From: Oxalobacteraceae bacterium
GTDB taxonomy: Bacteria; Pseudomonadota; Gammaproteobacteria; Burkholderiales; Burkholderiaceae_D
Length of the DNA: 14,516 nt
NCBI GenBank assembly: GCA_947446335.1
Contig: CANFGA010000027.1
Coordinates: 1-14,516, forward strand
Reading direction: 5' to 3'
The notes under the pieces are model-generated. The model was given only the letters and a program-made list of their open reading frames with translations. It ran no database searches and was not told the DNA's origin. Within the stretch, counting starts at the first letter, position 1. Every line of letters begins with the position of its first letter. The translations under genes were made by a program, and so were the position numbers. Shown here piece by piece: positions 6,797 through 13,725 of the stretch.

Positions 6797-7242
6797 AAAA
6801 GATGGCGCCGACATCGAGGCAGCGCGGCATCGTCGCGGTCGAATTCGCGCTGGTTGCGAGCCTGCTCTTCATGCTGCTGTTTGGCATCATGGAAATGAGC
6901 CGGCTGCTGTTCTATCTCAACACGGCGAGCGAAGCGACACGCCTCGGGGCGCGCATCGCCGCAGTCTGCGCACTCGATGCCGATGCCATCAAGACCCGGA
7001 TGACCAGGCTCTTTCCCGTCATCGCCAGCGCCGACATCAAAATAGACTACCGGCCGTCCGGTTGCAATGCCAGCAGTTGCGAGCAACTGACCGTGCGCAT
7101 CGCCAAGACGCAGCAGCTGCAACTGGCGATACCGTTTGTGCCGTTGCCGACGCTAACTTGGCCATCGTTTGCAACCACGTTACCGCGCGAGGGCATGCGC
7201 AACAGCATGGCAAGCGCAGCCAATCCGGCTTGTGTCGATTGA
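6793..7242 (+). CDS. tadF: second TadE-like pseudopilin, TadF position
   Basis: A 149-residue protein with another pseudopilin N-terminus: a basic stretch ending in RQRG, then IVAVEFALVASLLFMLLFG. Cleavage after Gly12 would place Glu17 at +5, as in TadE. After the helix comes MSRLLFYLNTASEATRLGAR, a TadE-domain pattern. The C-terminal region is extracytoplasmic, with cysteines in the stretch PSGCNASSCEQL. ATG 6793 overlaps the tadE stop by four bases (ATGA). Whether it is strictly orthologous to TadF or a second TadE cannot be decided from sequence alone; adjacency to tadE favours the TadE/TadF pair. A 42-base gap separates it from tadZ. Confidence 0.85.
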   Translation: MKKMAPTSRQRGIVAVEFALVASLLFMLLFGIMEMSRLLFYLNTASEATRLGARIAAVCALDADAIKTRMTRLFPVIASADIKIDYRPSGCNASSCEQLTVRIAKTQQLQLAIPFVPLPTLTWPSFATTLPREGMRNSMASAANPACVD

Positions 7243-7274
7243 CGCCATGTTCAGGATTCCATTCATTTTGCCGC

Positions 7275-7279
7275 AGGAG
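7275..7279 (+). promoter_or_regulatory. Shine-Dalgarno site supporting the GTG start of tadZ
   Basis: AGGAG lies 5 bases before GTG 7285. The spacing is good, and the N-terminus it gives (MKISVISKDEKHLFEIV) is what TadZ/CpaE proteins start with, so the GTG is the true start. Confidence 0.65.
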
Positions 7280-7284
7280 CACAC

Positions 7285-8448
7285 GTGAAAATATCAGTCA
7301 TATCGAAAGACGAAAAGCATCTGTTCGAGATCGTCAAGATGCTGCGCGAGCGCAATCCATCGGATCTGGTGAGCCCCGTGTTCGGCACCCTCGACAAGCT
7401 GACTGGCGGCGCCGATCTGGCGTCACCGGACGCGCTCGTGCTGGATCAAGCCACGGTTGAAAACGACGACCTGGAGCTGTTGCAACGGCTCAGCCAGAGC
7501 CATCCGCGCATGGCATTCATTCTGGTCTGTGGACAGCACACGCCCGAATTCCTGATCCAGGCCATGCGCGTGGGCGTGCGCGAGGTATTGTCGTCGCCGG
7601 TACAGCGCGAGGCGCTGTTTCCGGCGCTGGCGCGGATCGAAGAAAAGCTCGACGAACGGTCGCAGGCACAGTGCCAGGTGCTGGCCTTCATTTCCTGCAA
7701 AGGCGGCAGCGGTGCGACCTTCCTTGCCGCCAATCTCGGCTATGCAATGGCGACCGGTGAAAACAAGCGGGTGGCGCTGATCGACCTCAATTTGCAGTTC
7801 GGCGACGCCTCGCTGCTGGTGTCGGATCAGGCGCCGCCGGCGACGCTGGCCGACGTTTGCCAGCAAATACAACGGCTCGATTCATCGTTGCTGGCCTCAA
7901 GCATGGTCCACGTCACGCCCAACTTTGCCGTGCTGCCAGCGCCGGAAGATCCGACCCGTGCCAGCGACATCCGGCCCGAGCACATCGACGCGATCCTGAG
8001 GCTGGCGCGCCGACACTATGACTTCATCTTGCTCGACGTCGGCCACAATATCGATGCCGTCAGCATCCGCGCGCTGGATCAGGCCGACATGATTTTCCCG
8101 GTGCTGCAAACCACGCTGCCGTATATCCGCGACGGCAAGCGCTTGCTGGGCGTGTTTCGCTCGCTCGATTACAGCAAGGAAAAGATCCACCTGATCATCA
8201 ACCGACATGAAAAAAATAGCGAAATCCGGCTGCAAGACATGGAAACGGCGTTCGACAGCAAACTGTTCTGGGCCGTGCCCAACGATTACGCCGCTGCCTC
8301 GGCATCGGTCAATCACGGGGTTCCGATACTGAAAAATGCCAAAACCAGCCCGATTTCGAAAGCGCTGGTCGAGATCGCAAAAACGCTGACCGGCCAGGCG
8401 AACAGCGCGGCACAAGGCTGGCTCTCGCGACTGTTTCAGCGCGCGTGA
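7285..8448 (+). CDS. tadZ: TadZ/CpaE, ParA/MinD-like pilus localisation protein
   Basis: A 387-residue cytoplasmic protein. Residues about 1-115 form an atypical receiver-like domain (EFLIQAMRVGVREVLSSPV), and the rest is a ParA/MinD-type ATPase domain. The P-loop is CKGGSGATFLAANL: Lys139 of the deviant Walker A is kept, but the second lysine of the usual GKT is Ala144. That change is a known feature of this family. ALIDLNLQFGDASLLV contains the Walker A' aspartate, and DFILLDVG at 246-253 is the Walker B strand. TadZ places the Tad machine at a site in the cell and recruits the other parts. It starts with GTG after a good ribosome-binding site. Its stop TGA overlaps an ATG at 8448 in frame with tadA. 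Confidence 0.93.
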   Translation: MKISVISKDEKHLFEIVKMLRERNPSDLVSPVFGTLDKLTGGADLASPDALVLDQATVENDDLELLQRLSQSHPRMAFILVCGQHTPEFLIQAMRVGVREVLSSPVQREALFPALARIEEKLDERSQAQCQVLAFISCKGGSGATFLAANLGYAMATGENKRVALIDLNLQFGDASLLVSDQAPPATLADVCQQIQRLDSSLLASSMVHVTPNFAVLPAPEDPTRASDIRPEHIDAILRLARRHYDFILLDVGHNIDAVSIRALDQADMIFPVLQTTLPYIRDGKRLLGVFRSLDYSKEKIHLIINRHEKNSEIRLQDMETAFDSKLFWAVPNDYAAASASVNHGVPILKNAKTSPISKALVEIAKTLTGQANSAAQGWLSRLFQRA

Positions 8449-8488
8449 TGTCAGAAGCCATCCGTCATTCAATGAGTCAGCCAGTTAC

Positions 8489-8494
8489 GGGAGA
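8489..8494 (+). promoter_or_regulatory. Shine-Dalgarno site favouring tadA ATG 8502
   Basis: GGGAGA lies 7 bases before ATG 8502. The competing in-frame starts (GTG 8445, ATG 8448, ATG 8472) have no purine-rich motif. Against it, ATG 8448 overlaps the tadZ stop as TGATG, an arrangement used elsewhere in this cluster, so initiation at 8448 by coupling cannot be excluded. Confidence 0.5.
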
Positions 8495-8501
8495 TGCCGC
8501 G

Positions 8502-9866
8502 ATGAGTCCGGAAAATCTATCGATCAGGGACCGCCTGGGCAATGGCAGTGCGCCATTGTCGATCGCCGCTGCAGAAACCATCAACAGCCGCGCTTATCAG
8601 GAACTGAAGCACCGTTTCCATCAAACCATGCTCGACCGGGTGGATCTGGAAGGGATGCAGCGTCTGTCGCCGCAACAGATACGCTATGAACTCAAATTGC
8701 TGGTCGAGCGCCTGCTCGATGAAGAGTCCGTTGTCATCAACGACGTCGAGCGCAAGAACCTGACGCGCGACATCCAGAACGAGATGCTCGGCCTGGGACC
8801 ACTGGAACTGCTGCTGGCCGATCCAAGCATATCCGACATTCTGGTCAACACCTGCAAACAAGTGTATGTGGAGCGCAATGGCAAGTTGGAACTGTCCGAT
8901 GTCACGTTCACCGACGATGCGCACTTGATGAAGATCATCGACAAGATCGTCTCGCGCGTCGGGCGCCGCATCGACGAATCGAGTCCGATGGTCGATGCGC
9001 GCCTGCCTGATGGCTCGCGCGTCAATGCCATCATCCCACCGCTGGCGATCGATGGTCCGATACTGTCGATACGCCGCTTTTCGGTCGAACCGTTGCGCCT
9101 GAAGGATCTGATCGCGCACAAGAGCATCACGCCGGAAATAGCGGAAATACTGCAAGGCCTGGGCAAGGCCAAGATCAATATCCTGATTTCGGGCGGCACC
9201 GGCAGCGGCAAGACCACGATGCTCAATGTAATCTCCGGTTTCATCAGCGCCAGCGAGCGCATCGTGACGATCGAAGATGCGGCCGAACTGCAGTTGCAAC
9301 AACCACATGTGATCCGCCTGGAGACGCGCCCGCCCAACATCGAGGACAAGGGTGAAGTGACGCAGCGCGCGCTGGTGCGCAATGCGCTGCGCATGCGCCC
9401 GGATCGCATCATCCTGGGCGAAGTGCGCGGCAGCGAAGCTTTCGACATGCTGCAAGCGATGAACACCGGCCACGAAGGTTCGATGGCCACCATTCATGCC
9501 AATACCCCGCGCGATGCACTGACCCGGCTGGAAAACATGGTCAGCATGGCCGGCGCCAACCTGCAGATCAAGGCGATGCGCCAGCAGATCAGTTCGGCGA
9601 TCAGCGTCGTGATCCAGGTCGCACGCCTGAGCGACGGCAAGCGCAAGGTGGTCTCGATCCAGGAAATCAGCGGCATGGAAGGCGAAGTCATCATGATGCA
9701 TGAAATTTTCGCCTTCAAGCAGACCGGACTGATGCCGGACGGCAGCGTGGTCGGCCATTTCGGCGCTACCGGCATCCGTCCGCTCTTTCTCGATCGCATG
9801 CATACATTCGGCATCGATGTCGCCGAAACCTTGTTCGACCGTGCGCGGCAGTATCACCAGGACTGA
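8502..9866 (+). CDS. tadA: TadA/CpaF, secretion ATPase of the Flp pilus
   Basis: A 454-residue hexameric ATPase of the type II/IV secretion superfamily that powers pilus assembly at the cytoplasmic face of the inner membrane. Residues about 1-100 are an N-terminal helical region; NEMLGLGPLELLLADPSISD marks the start of the CpaF core. The P-loop GGTGSGKT is at 231-238, the Walker B glutamate is E307 in IILGEVRGSEA, and the His-box begins at H324 (HEGSMATIHANTPRDAL). All key residues are present. The start at 8502 rests on a good Shine-Dalgarno motif and gives MSPENLSIRDRLG, a usual CpaF opening. GTG 8445 or ATG 8448 would add 18-19 residues. The stop overlaps the tadB ATG as TGATG, so the ATPase and its platform protein are translationally coupled. 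Confidence 0.95.
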   Translation: MSPENLSIRDRLGNGSAPLSIAAAETINSRAYQELKHRFHQTMLDRVDLEGMQRLSPQQIRYELKLLVERLLDEESVVINDVERKNLTRDIQNEMLGLGPLELLLADPSISDILVNTCKQVYVERNGKLELSDVTFTDDAHLMKIIDKIVSRVGRRIDESSPMVDARLPDGSRVNAIIPPLAIDGPILSIRRFSVEPLRLKDLIAHKSITPEIAEILQGLGKAKINILISGGTGSGKTTMLNVISGFISASERIVTIEDAAELQLQQPHVIRLETRPPNIEDKGEVTQRALVRNALRMRPDRIILGEVRGSEAFDMLQAMNTGHEGSMATIHANTPRDALTRLENMVSMAGANLQIKAMRQQISSAISVVIQVARLSDGKRKVVSIQEISGMEGEVIMMHEIFAFKQTGLMPDGSVVGHFGATGIRPLFLDRMHTFGIDVAETLFDRARQYHQD

Positions 9867-10849
9867 TGATGGACTACCTTTACTATATTTTTGGCACGCT
9901 CGTCTTCATCATTGTGCTGCTGCTGGTCGAAGCGGTCTATCTTCGATGGAGCCACGCGAAAGGGCCGCAAGCAAAGGGCCAGGCGCGGCTGAAACGGATC
10001 ATCGAGGCGGAAGACAAAGGCCGCACCAAACCAGGCAGTTCGATCGTCAAGGAACGGCTGCTGAGCACGGATCCGAGGCTGCAAAACATGCTGCTGCAGC
10101 TGCCATGGATCGGCAAACTGGATCGCATGCTGGTCCAATCCGGGCTGTCATGGAGCGCCTCGAGGCTGCTGGGCTTGACGCTGCTGACAACGGCCGCCGG
10201 CTTTGCGGGCGGCAGTTACTTCGGCCTGCCGTGGCTGCTCAGGCTGGTGCCGACCGCACTGGGTACGGCGCTGCCTTTTTTCTATGCGATCAAGGTCAAG
10301 GCCAACCGGATGGCAAAGATCGAACGCCAACTGCCCGATGCGCTCGACCTGATGGGCCGCGCGCTGCGCGCCGGCCATGCGTTCCCGACCGCGCTGCAGA
10401 TGGCTGGCGACGAATTGAGCGATCCGCTGGCGGCCGAATTTCGCATCGCTTTCGACGAAGTCAGCTTCGGCATCGCGCTGCCCGATGCGATGCTGAACCT
10501 GGCCAAGCGCGTGCCGAGCACCGATCTGCGCTATTTTGTCGTCGCCGTGCTGATCCAGCGTGAAACCGGCGGCAACCTGTCCGAACTGCTCAGCAATATC
10601 AGCGCCATCATCCGCGACCGCATCAAGTTGCAAGGCCAGATACGGGTGCTCTCGACCGAGGGCCGGATGTCAGGCTGGGTCCTGACCTTGCTGCCCTTCG
10701 GCGCCGCCTTGATGATGCAATTCACGAATCCAGAATTTTTGAAAGTGCTGTACACCGATCCCGACGGCATCAATTTGCTCATGGGCGCCGGCGGCATGAT
10801 GTTGCTCGGCATTTTCGTCATGCGCAACATCGTGCGCATCCGGGTCTGA
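9866..10849 (+). CDS. tadB: TadB, inner-membrane platform protein
   Basis: A 327-residue polytopic inner-membrane protein of the GspF/T2SSF family that, with TadC, forms the platform rotated or driven by TadA. One membrane helix lies at about 4-24, two more around 90-135 (LGLTLLTTAAGFAGG, ALGTALPFFYAI). The cytoplasmic T2SSF domain runs from about 150 to 260 (LPDALDLMGRALRAGHAFPT, LIQRETGGNLSELL), and two helices close the C-terminus. ATG 9866 overlaps the tadA stop, with a second ATG at 9869. The ending MRNIVRIRV is typical of TadB. A 35-base gap leads to tadC. Confidence 0.93.
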   Translation: MMDYLYYIFGTLVFIIVLLLVEAVYLRWSHAKGPQAKGQARLKRIIEAEDKGRTKPGSSIVKERLLSTDPRLQNMLLQLPWIGKLDRMLVQSGLSWSASRLLGLTLLTTAAGFAGGSYFGLPWLLRLVPTALGTALPFFYAIKVKANRMAKIERQLPDALDLMGRALRAGHAFPTALQMAGDELSDPLAAEFRIAFDEVSFGIALPDAMLNLAKRVPSTDLRYFVVAVLIQRETGGNLSELLSNISAIIRDRIKLQGQIRVLSTEGRMSGWVLTLLPFGAALMMQFTNPEFLKVLYTDPDGINLLMGAGGMMLLGIFVMRNIVRIRV

Positions 10850-10884
10850 CATGCAACGGCCCGTATTCTTGTACCGGAGAAATC

Positions 10885-11820
10885 ATGACGCATATTGAAA
10901 TGGCCGCATTGGTCGTGCTTTTCGTGGCCGTATTCGCTTGCGCAGTGCTCGCGCTGCGCCTGTTTGACAGCAACCCGCTGCAAGATCGGCTGAAGGCGCA
11001 AGCCACGATTCCGATCGGCGGCTACGCAGCCGTACCGTGGGTGGCGCGCATCATCAAGCTGAGCGATCCGCTGGCGAAACTGTCGTTGCCGGAAGATGAA
11101 TGGGCACGCTCGGAAATGCGCACCCGCTTCATGCATGCCGGTTTGCGCCACCGGTCGGCGCCGGCCCTGTTTTTCACCGCCAAGTCATCGCTCGCCATCG
11201 GCTTGCCGCTGATCACTTTTTTCGGACTGCTCGCCTCAGGCACGACCTACAGCACCAATGAATTGCTGGCCTGGCTGCTGGGCGCTACCGCCGTCGGCTA
11301 CTACCTGCCGAACCTTGTGCTCAACAAGCTGATCGCGAACCGCCAGCGCGACATCTTTGAAAACTTTCCCGATGCGCTGGACCTGATGACCGTCTGCGTC
11401 GAAGCCGGGCTCGCAATCGATGCCGCACTGGCTCGCGTGGCAGCCGAAATCGGCCTGCGCAGCAAAGTGCTCAGCGATGAACTGCTGCTGGTGACGCTGG
11501 AACTGGCGGCCGGCAGCAGCAAGGAGAAAGCCTTGCGCAACCTGGCGCTGCGCACCGGCGTCGAAGATGTCGAAGCGCTGGTGATGATGCTGATTCAATC
11601 CGAACGCTTCGGCACCAGCATCGCCGCTTCGCTGCGCGTGCAATCGGACCAGTTACGCAGCAAGCGCCGTCAGCGGGCCGAGGAACGGGCAGCCAAGATC
11701 GCATTGAAGCTGCTGTTTCCGCTGATTTTTTTCATCTTTCCTTCGCTCATGGTGGTCCTGATGGGGCCGGCATTCATTCAAATCCAGCGTTCGCTGTTGC
11801 CGGCACTGGGCGGCGATTGA
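10885..11820 (+). CDS. tadC: TadC, inner-membrane platform protein
   Basis: A 311-residue paralogue of TadB in the T2SSF family, probably its heteromeric partner. It has an N-terminal helix (about 4-24), a pair of helices around 95-150, a T2SSF domain at about 158-275 (FPDALDLMTVCVEAGLAIDA, ALVMMLIQSERFGTSIA) and a C-terminal hydrophobic end containing LLFPLIFFIFPSLMVVLMGP, a strong TadC hallmark. GGAGA at 10876-10880 precedes ATG 10885 by four bases. The coding sequence ends 14 bases before the tadD start. Confidence 0.93.
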   Translation: MTHIEMAALVVLFVAVFACAVLALRLFDSNPLQDRLKAQATIPIGGYAAVPWVARIIKLSDPLAKLSLPEDEWARSEMRTRFMHAGLRHRSAPALFFTAKSSLAIGLPLITFFGLLASGTTYSTNELLAWLLGATAVGYYLPNLVLNKLIANRQRDIFENFPDALDLMTVCVEAGLAIDAALARVAAEIGLRSKVLSDELLLVTLELAAGSSKEKALRNLALRTGVEDVEALVMMLIQSERFGTSIAASLRVQSDQLRSKRRQRAEERAAKIALKLLFPLIFFIFPSLMVVLMGPAFIQIQRSLLPALGGD

Positions 11821-11822
11821 AC

Positions 11823-11828
11823 GGGAGG
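11823..11828 (+). promoter_or_regulatory. Shine-Dalgarno site that sets the tadD start
   Basis: GGGAGG lies 6 bases before ATG 11835. A longer in-frame reading begins at TTG 11817, which would place the motif inside the coding region and add six residues in front of the signal peptide, so 11835 is preferred. Confidence 0.7.
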
Positions 11829-11834
11829 TACATC

Positions 11835-12830
11835 ATGTATCAACGTATCGCGACTCTGACTGTGGTTGGAACTCTGCTTGCCGCATGCGCGGCGCCACCG
11901 GCAAGAGCGCCGCTGGCCATGGAAGGGCTGCTGCGGATCAGCCATTCAAGCGGCCAGAGTGCCGCCAATTGGTACCAGTTGGGAAAATATCACCAACAGC
12001 GCGGCCAATTCGATCTGGCAATCGAGGCCTATTCTGCTGCGATCGCACTCGATCGCCAGCAACTGGAGCCGCGCAACGCCCAAGCCACGGTGCTCGCACT
12101 GCAAGGCCGGCTCGACGAGGCCCAGCAGACACTGCTGCGCCTGGTGGCAGACTACCCCGAGGTGGCGCACCCGTACAACAATCTGGGCTATGTCTACCTG
12201 ATGCAGCGTAATTATGACGCCGCAGTCACCACACTCAAGCGCGCATTGGCGCTCGATGCCGGCGATGAACGCGCCCGCAACAATCTGGCCACAGCGCAGG
12301 CTGCCGCTGGCCAGTCTGTCGCAACGCTGCCGGCGGCCCCTGTTGCAGCCGGCAGCGCTGCGGCCCCTCCTGCTGCGCTGGCCCCCGAACCGCGGATGGA
12401 ACTGGTTCAGATCAAGCCCCATGTCTATCAATTGAAACTGATCGCGGTCGCCGCAGAACAGCCAGTTCTGGCACTGCAGCCTGTTGCGCCAACAGGTCCG
12501 CTGAAATCGCCATCCGCGCCGCTGCGCGTGGCCATCGCCAACGGCAATGGCGTGACCGGCATGGCGCTGCAAGTGCGGCTGCTTCTGGCGCGGCGCGGCA
12601 TCGCAGTAAGCCAGCTCAGCAACCTGCGCCCGTACCGCCAGGAACAGACTGAAATCCAGTATCCGCGCGGCCTGGAACAGCAGGCGCTGGCGCTGAACCA
12701 TGCGCTGCAAGGCCTCGCGGTGCTGGTGCCCATGGCGCAAGGCCCGGATCTGCGTCTGGTGCTGGGCAAGGATGGCGCGCTGGCGCTCGCGCTGCGCGCC
12801 GAATTCGGCCATCCGCTGGCAGCGAACTGA
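11835..12830 (+). CDS. tadD: TadD-type TPR lipoprotein with a LytR_C-like C-terminal domain
   Basis: A 331-residue protein. The signal peptide ends in LAAC, with Cys18 lipidated and Ala19 next, which predicts the outer membrane. Three tetratricopeptide repeats follow at about 43-76, 77-110 and 111-144 (WYQLGKYHQQRGQFDLAIEA, YNNLGYVYLMQRNYDAAVTT). This is the TadD part, which helps assemble or stabilise the secretin, like PilF/PilW. An Ala/Pro-rich linker (about 155-225) leads to a second domain from about 227 (LRVAIANGNGVTGMALQVRL, then LSNLRPY and QTEIQYPRGLEQQA) that fits the LytR_C fold found at the end of LytR-CpsA-Psr proteins. That second domain may bind cell-wall or envelope components; this is inference. 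The GGGAGG site at 11823 supports ATG 11835. Confidence 0.9.
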   Translation: MYQRIATLTVVGTLLAACAAPPARAPLAMEGLLRISHSSGQSAANWYQLGKYHQQRGQFDLAIEAYSAAIALDRQQLEPRNAQATVLALQGRLDEAQQTLLRLVADYPEVAHPYNNLGYVYLMQRNYDAAVTTLKRALALDAGDERARNNLATAQAAAGQSVATLPAAPVAAGSAAAPPAALAPEPRMELVQIKPHVYQLKLIAVAAEQPVLALQPVAPTGPLKSPSAPLRVAIANGNGVTGMALQVRLLLARRGIAVSQLSNLRPYRQEQTEIQYPRGLEQQALALNHALQGLAVLVPMAQGPDLRLVLGKDGALALALRAEFGHPLAAN

Positions 12831-12882
12831 AACAACACGAACTGAAGCAACAAATTATTCAATCGATCACCGGGAGTCGCAC

Positions 12883-13644
12883 ATGTTTAATGGCACAAGC
12901 TTGAACCAATTGGCAGCAAGGCTGCTCGCGACCGGCATGCTGGCGGCAGCGCTGGCAGCCTGCGGCGGTGGCGGCGGCACAGACGGTTGCGTCAGCCTCG
13001 ATCCGACGCGCAACACGGCTTTGCCGGGCTGTTCGGCGGCAGCAAGCGGAACTGGCGCAACGTTGAGCACGCCCCAGAGCATGGTTGCGATCAACGATAA
13101 TGCGCCATCCATTTCCCCTGCAGCAATGACGATCGGCGACTGTACTACCAACATTCCCTTCGTTTTCAAGGGAGGAAAGGCACCCTTCACCATATTTACC
13201 AGCGACAATATCGGTATTCCAACAAGCGCGGCATTACCGATCGGCGCCAATTGGTATTTCACCACCAGCATCAAAGCATTGGGCAACCAGATCCCGCCGA
13301 TCATTGCAACGCTGACGGTTCTTGACAGTCAATCGCGAACCGCCACAGCCAACATCACGATACCTGTCACACATACCAGCTGCCCGACCAACCCCTTGCT
13401 GCAAACATCGCCAGCATCTGCCAACATGCGTGTCAGCGAGATCCTGGCATTTCAAGTTAGCGGAGGACTGACTTTGGCGGCAACGCCATTTCATAGTTTC
13501 AAGTTCAGCGATCCTGCAATTGCGACCATCGTCATGGATGGTACTACCACCTTCCATATTCAGGCATTGGCGGTGGGTAGCACATTGCTGACAGTTACCA
13601 GTACGGACGGACAAAATGCCAACATCTTCTTGACGGTATTGTAA
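12883..13644 (+). CDS. putative lipoprotein with a bacterial Ig-like C-terminal region, function unknown
   Basis: A 253-residue protein that I cannot assign to a named Tad component. The signal peptide ends in LAAC with Cys27 followed by five glycines, a common outer-membrane lipoprotein start with a flexible linker. The mature part is rich in Thr, Ser, Ala and Ile. Four cysteines after the lipid cysteine (in DGCVS, PGCSA, GDCTT and TSCPT) could form disulphides. The C-terminal part (about 175-253) contains VSEILAFQVSGG, FKFSDPAIATI and GSTLLTVTSTDG, patterns that resemble BIG2-type immunoglobulin-like domains. GGGAG at 12872-12876 sits 6 bases before ATG 12883. The gap after tadD is 52 AT-rich bases without a terminator, so it may belong to the operon. 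A 120-base sample (13141-13260) has 57 G+C, against 79 in a 120-base sample of tadA (9361-9480), so its composition differs. A surface-exposed pilus accessory or adhesin role is inference. Confidence 0.8.
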   Translation: MFNGTSLNQLAARLLATGMLAAALAACGGGGGTDGCVSLDPTRNTALPGCSAAASGTGATLSTPQSMVAINDNAPSISPAAMTIGDCTTNIPFVFKGGKAPFTIFTSDNIGIPTSAALPIGANWYFTTSIKALGNQIPPIIATLTVLDSQSRTATANITIPVTHTSCPTNPLLQTSPASANMRVSEILAFQVSGGLTLAATPFHSFKFSDPAIATIVMDGTTTFHIQALAVGSTLLTVTSTDGQNANIFLTVL

Positions 13645-13725
13645 AAAAGCGAGATCGGACAGCGAAAAACAGCAACGGGTTAAAATCAACGCCATCGTTC
13701 ACTTTGCGGCGCTGCCGTCATTCCC

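Noticed and set aside
7695..7719. Loss of the canonical P-loop lysine in TadZ read as a sign of a broken gene.
   Set aside because: The change of GKT to GAT is a known feature of TadZ/CpaE proteins, the deviant Walker A lysine (K139) is kept and the frame is intact.
8517..9857. A 446-codon open frame on the minus strand opposite tadA, and other long antisense frames (for example 2401-3483 and 3676-4626).
   Set aside because: They mirror high-GC coding sequence on the + strand, their translations are rich in His, Arg, Gln and Asp without domain character, and the + strand genes there have clear catalytic motifs.
13681..13686. TAAAAT as a possible -10 element of a promoter for the LysR gene.
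   Set aside because: No acceptable -35 hexamer is found at 16-18 bases upstream, so a promoter cannot be supported from sequence alone.
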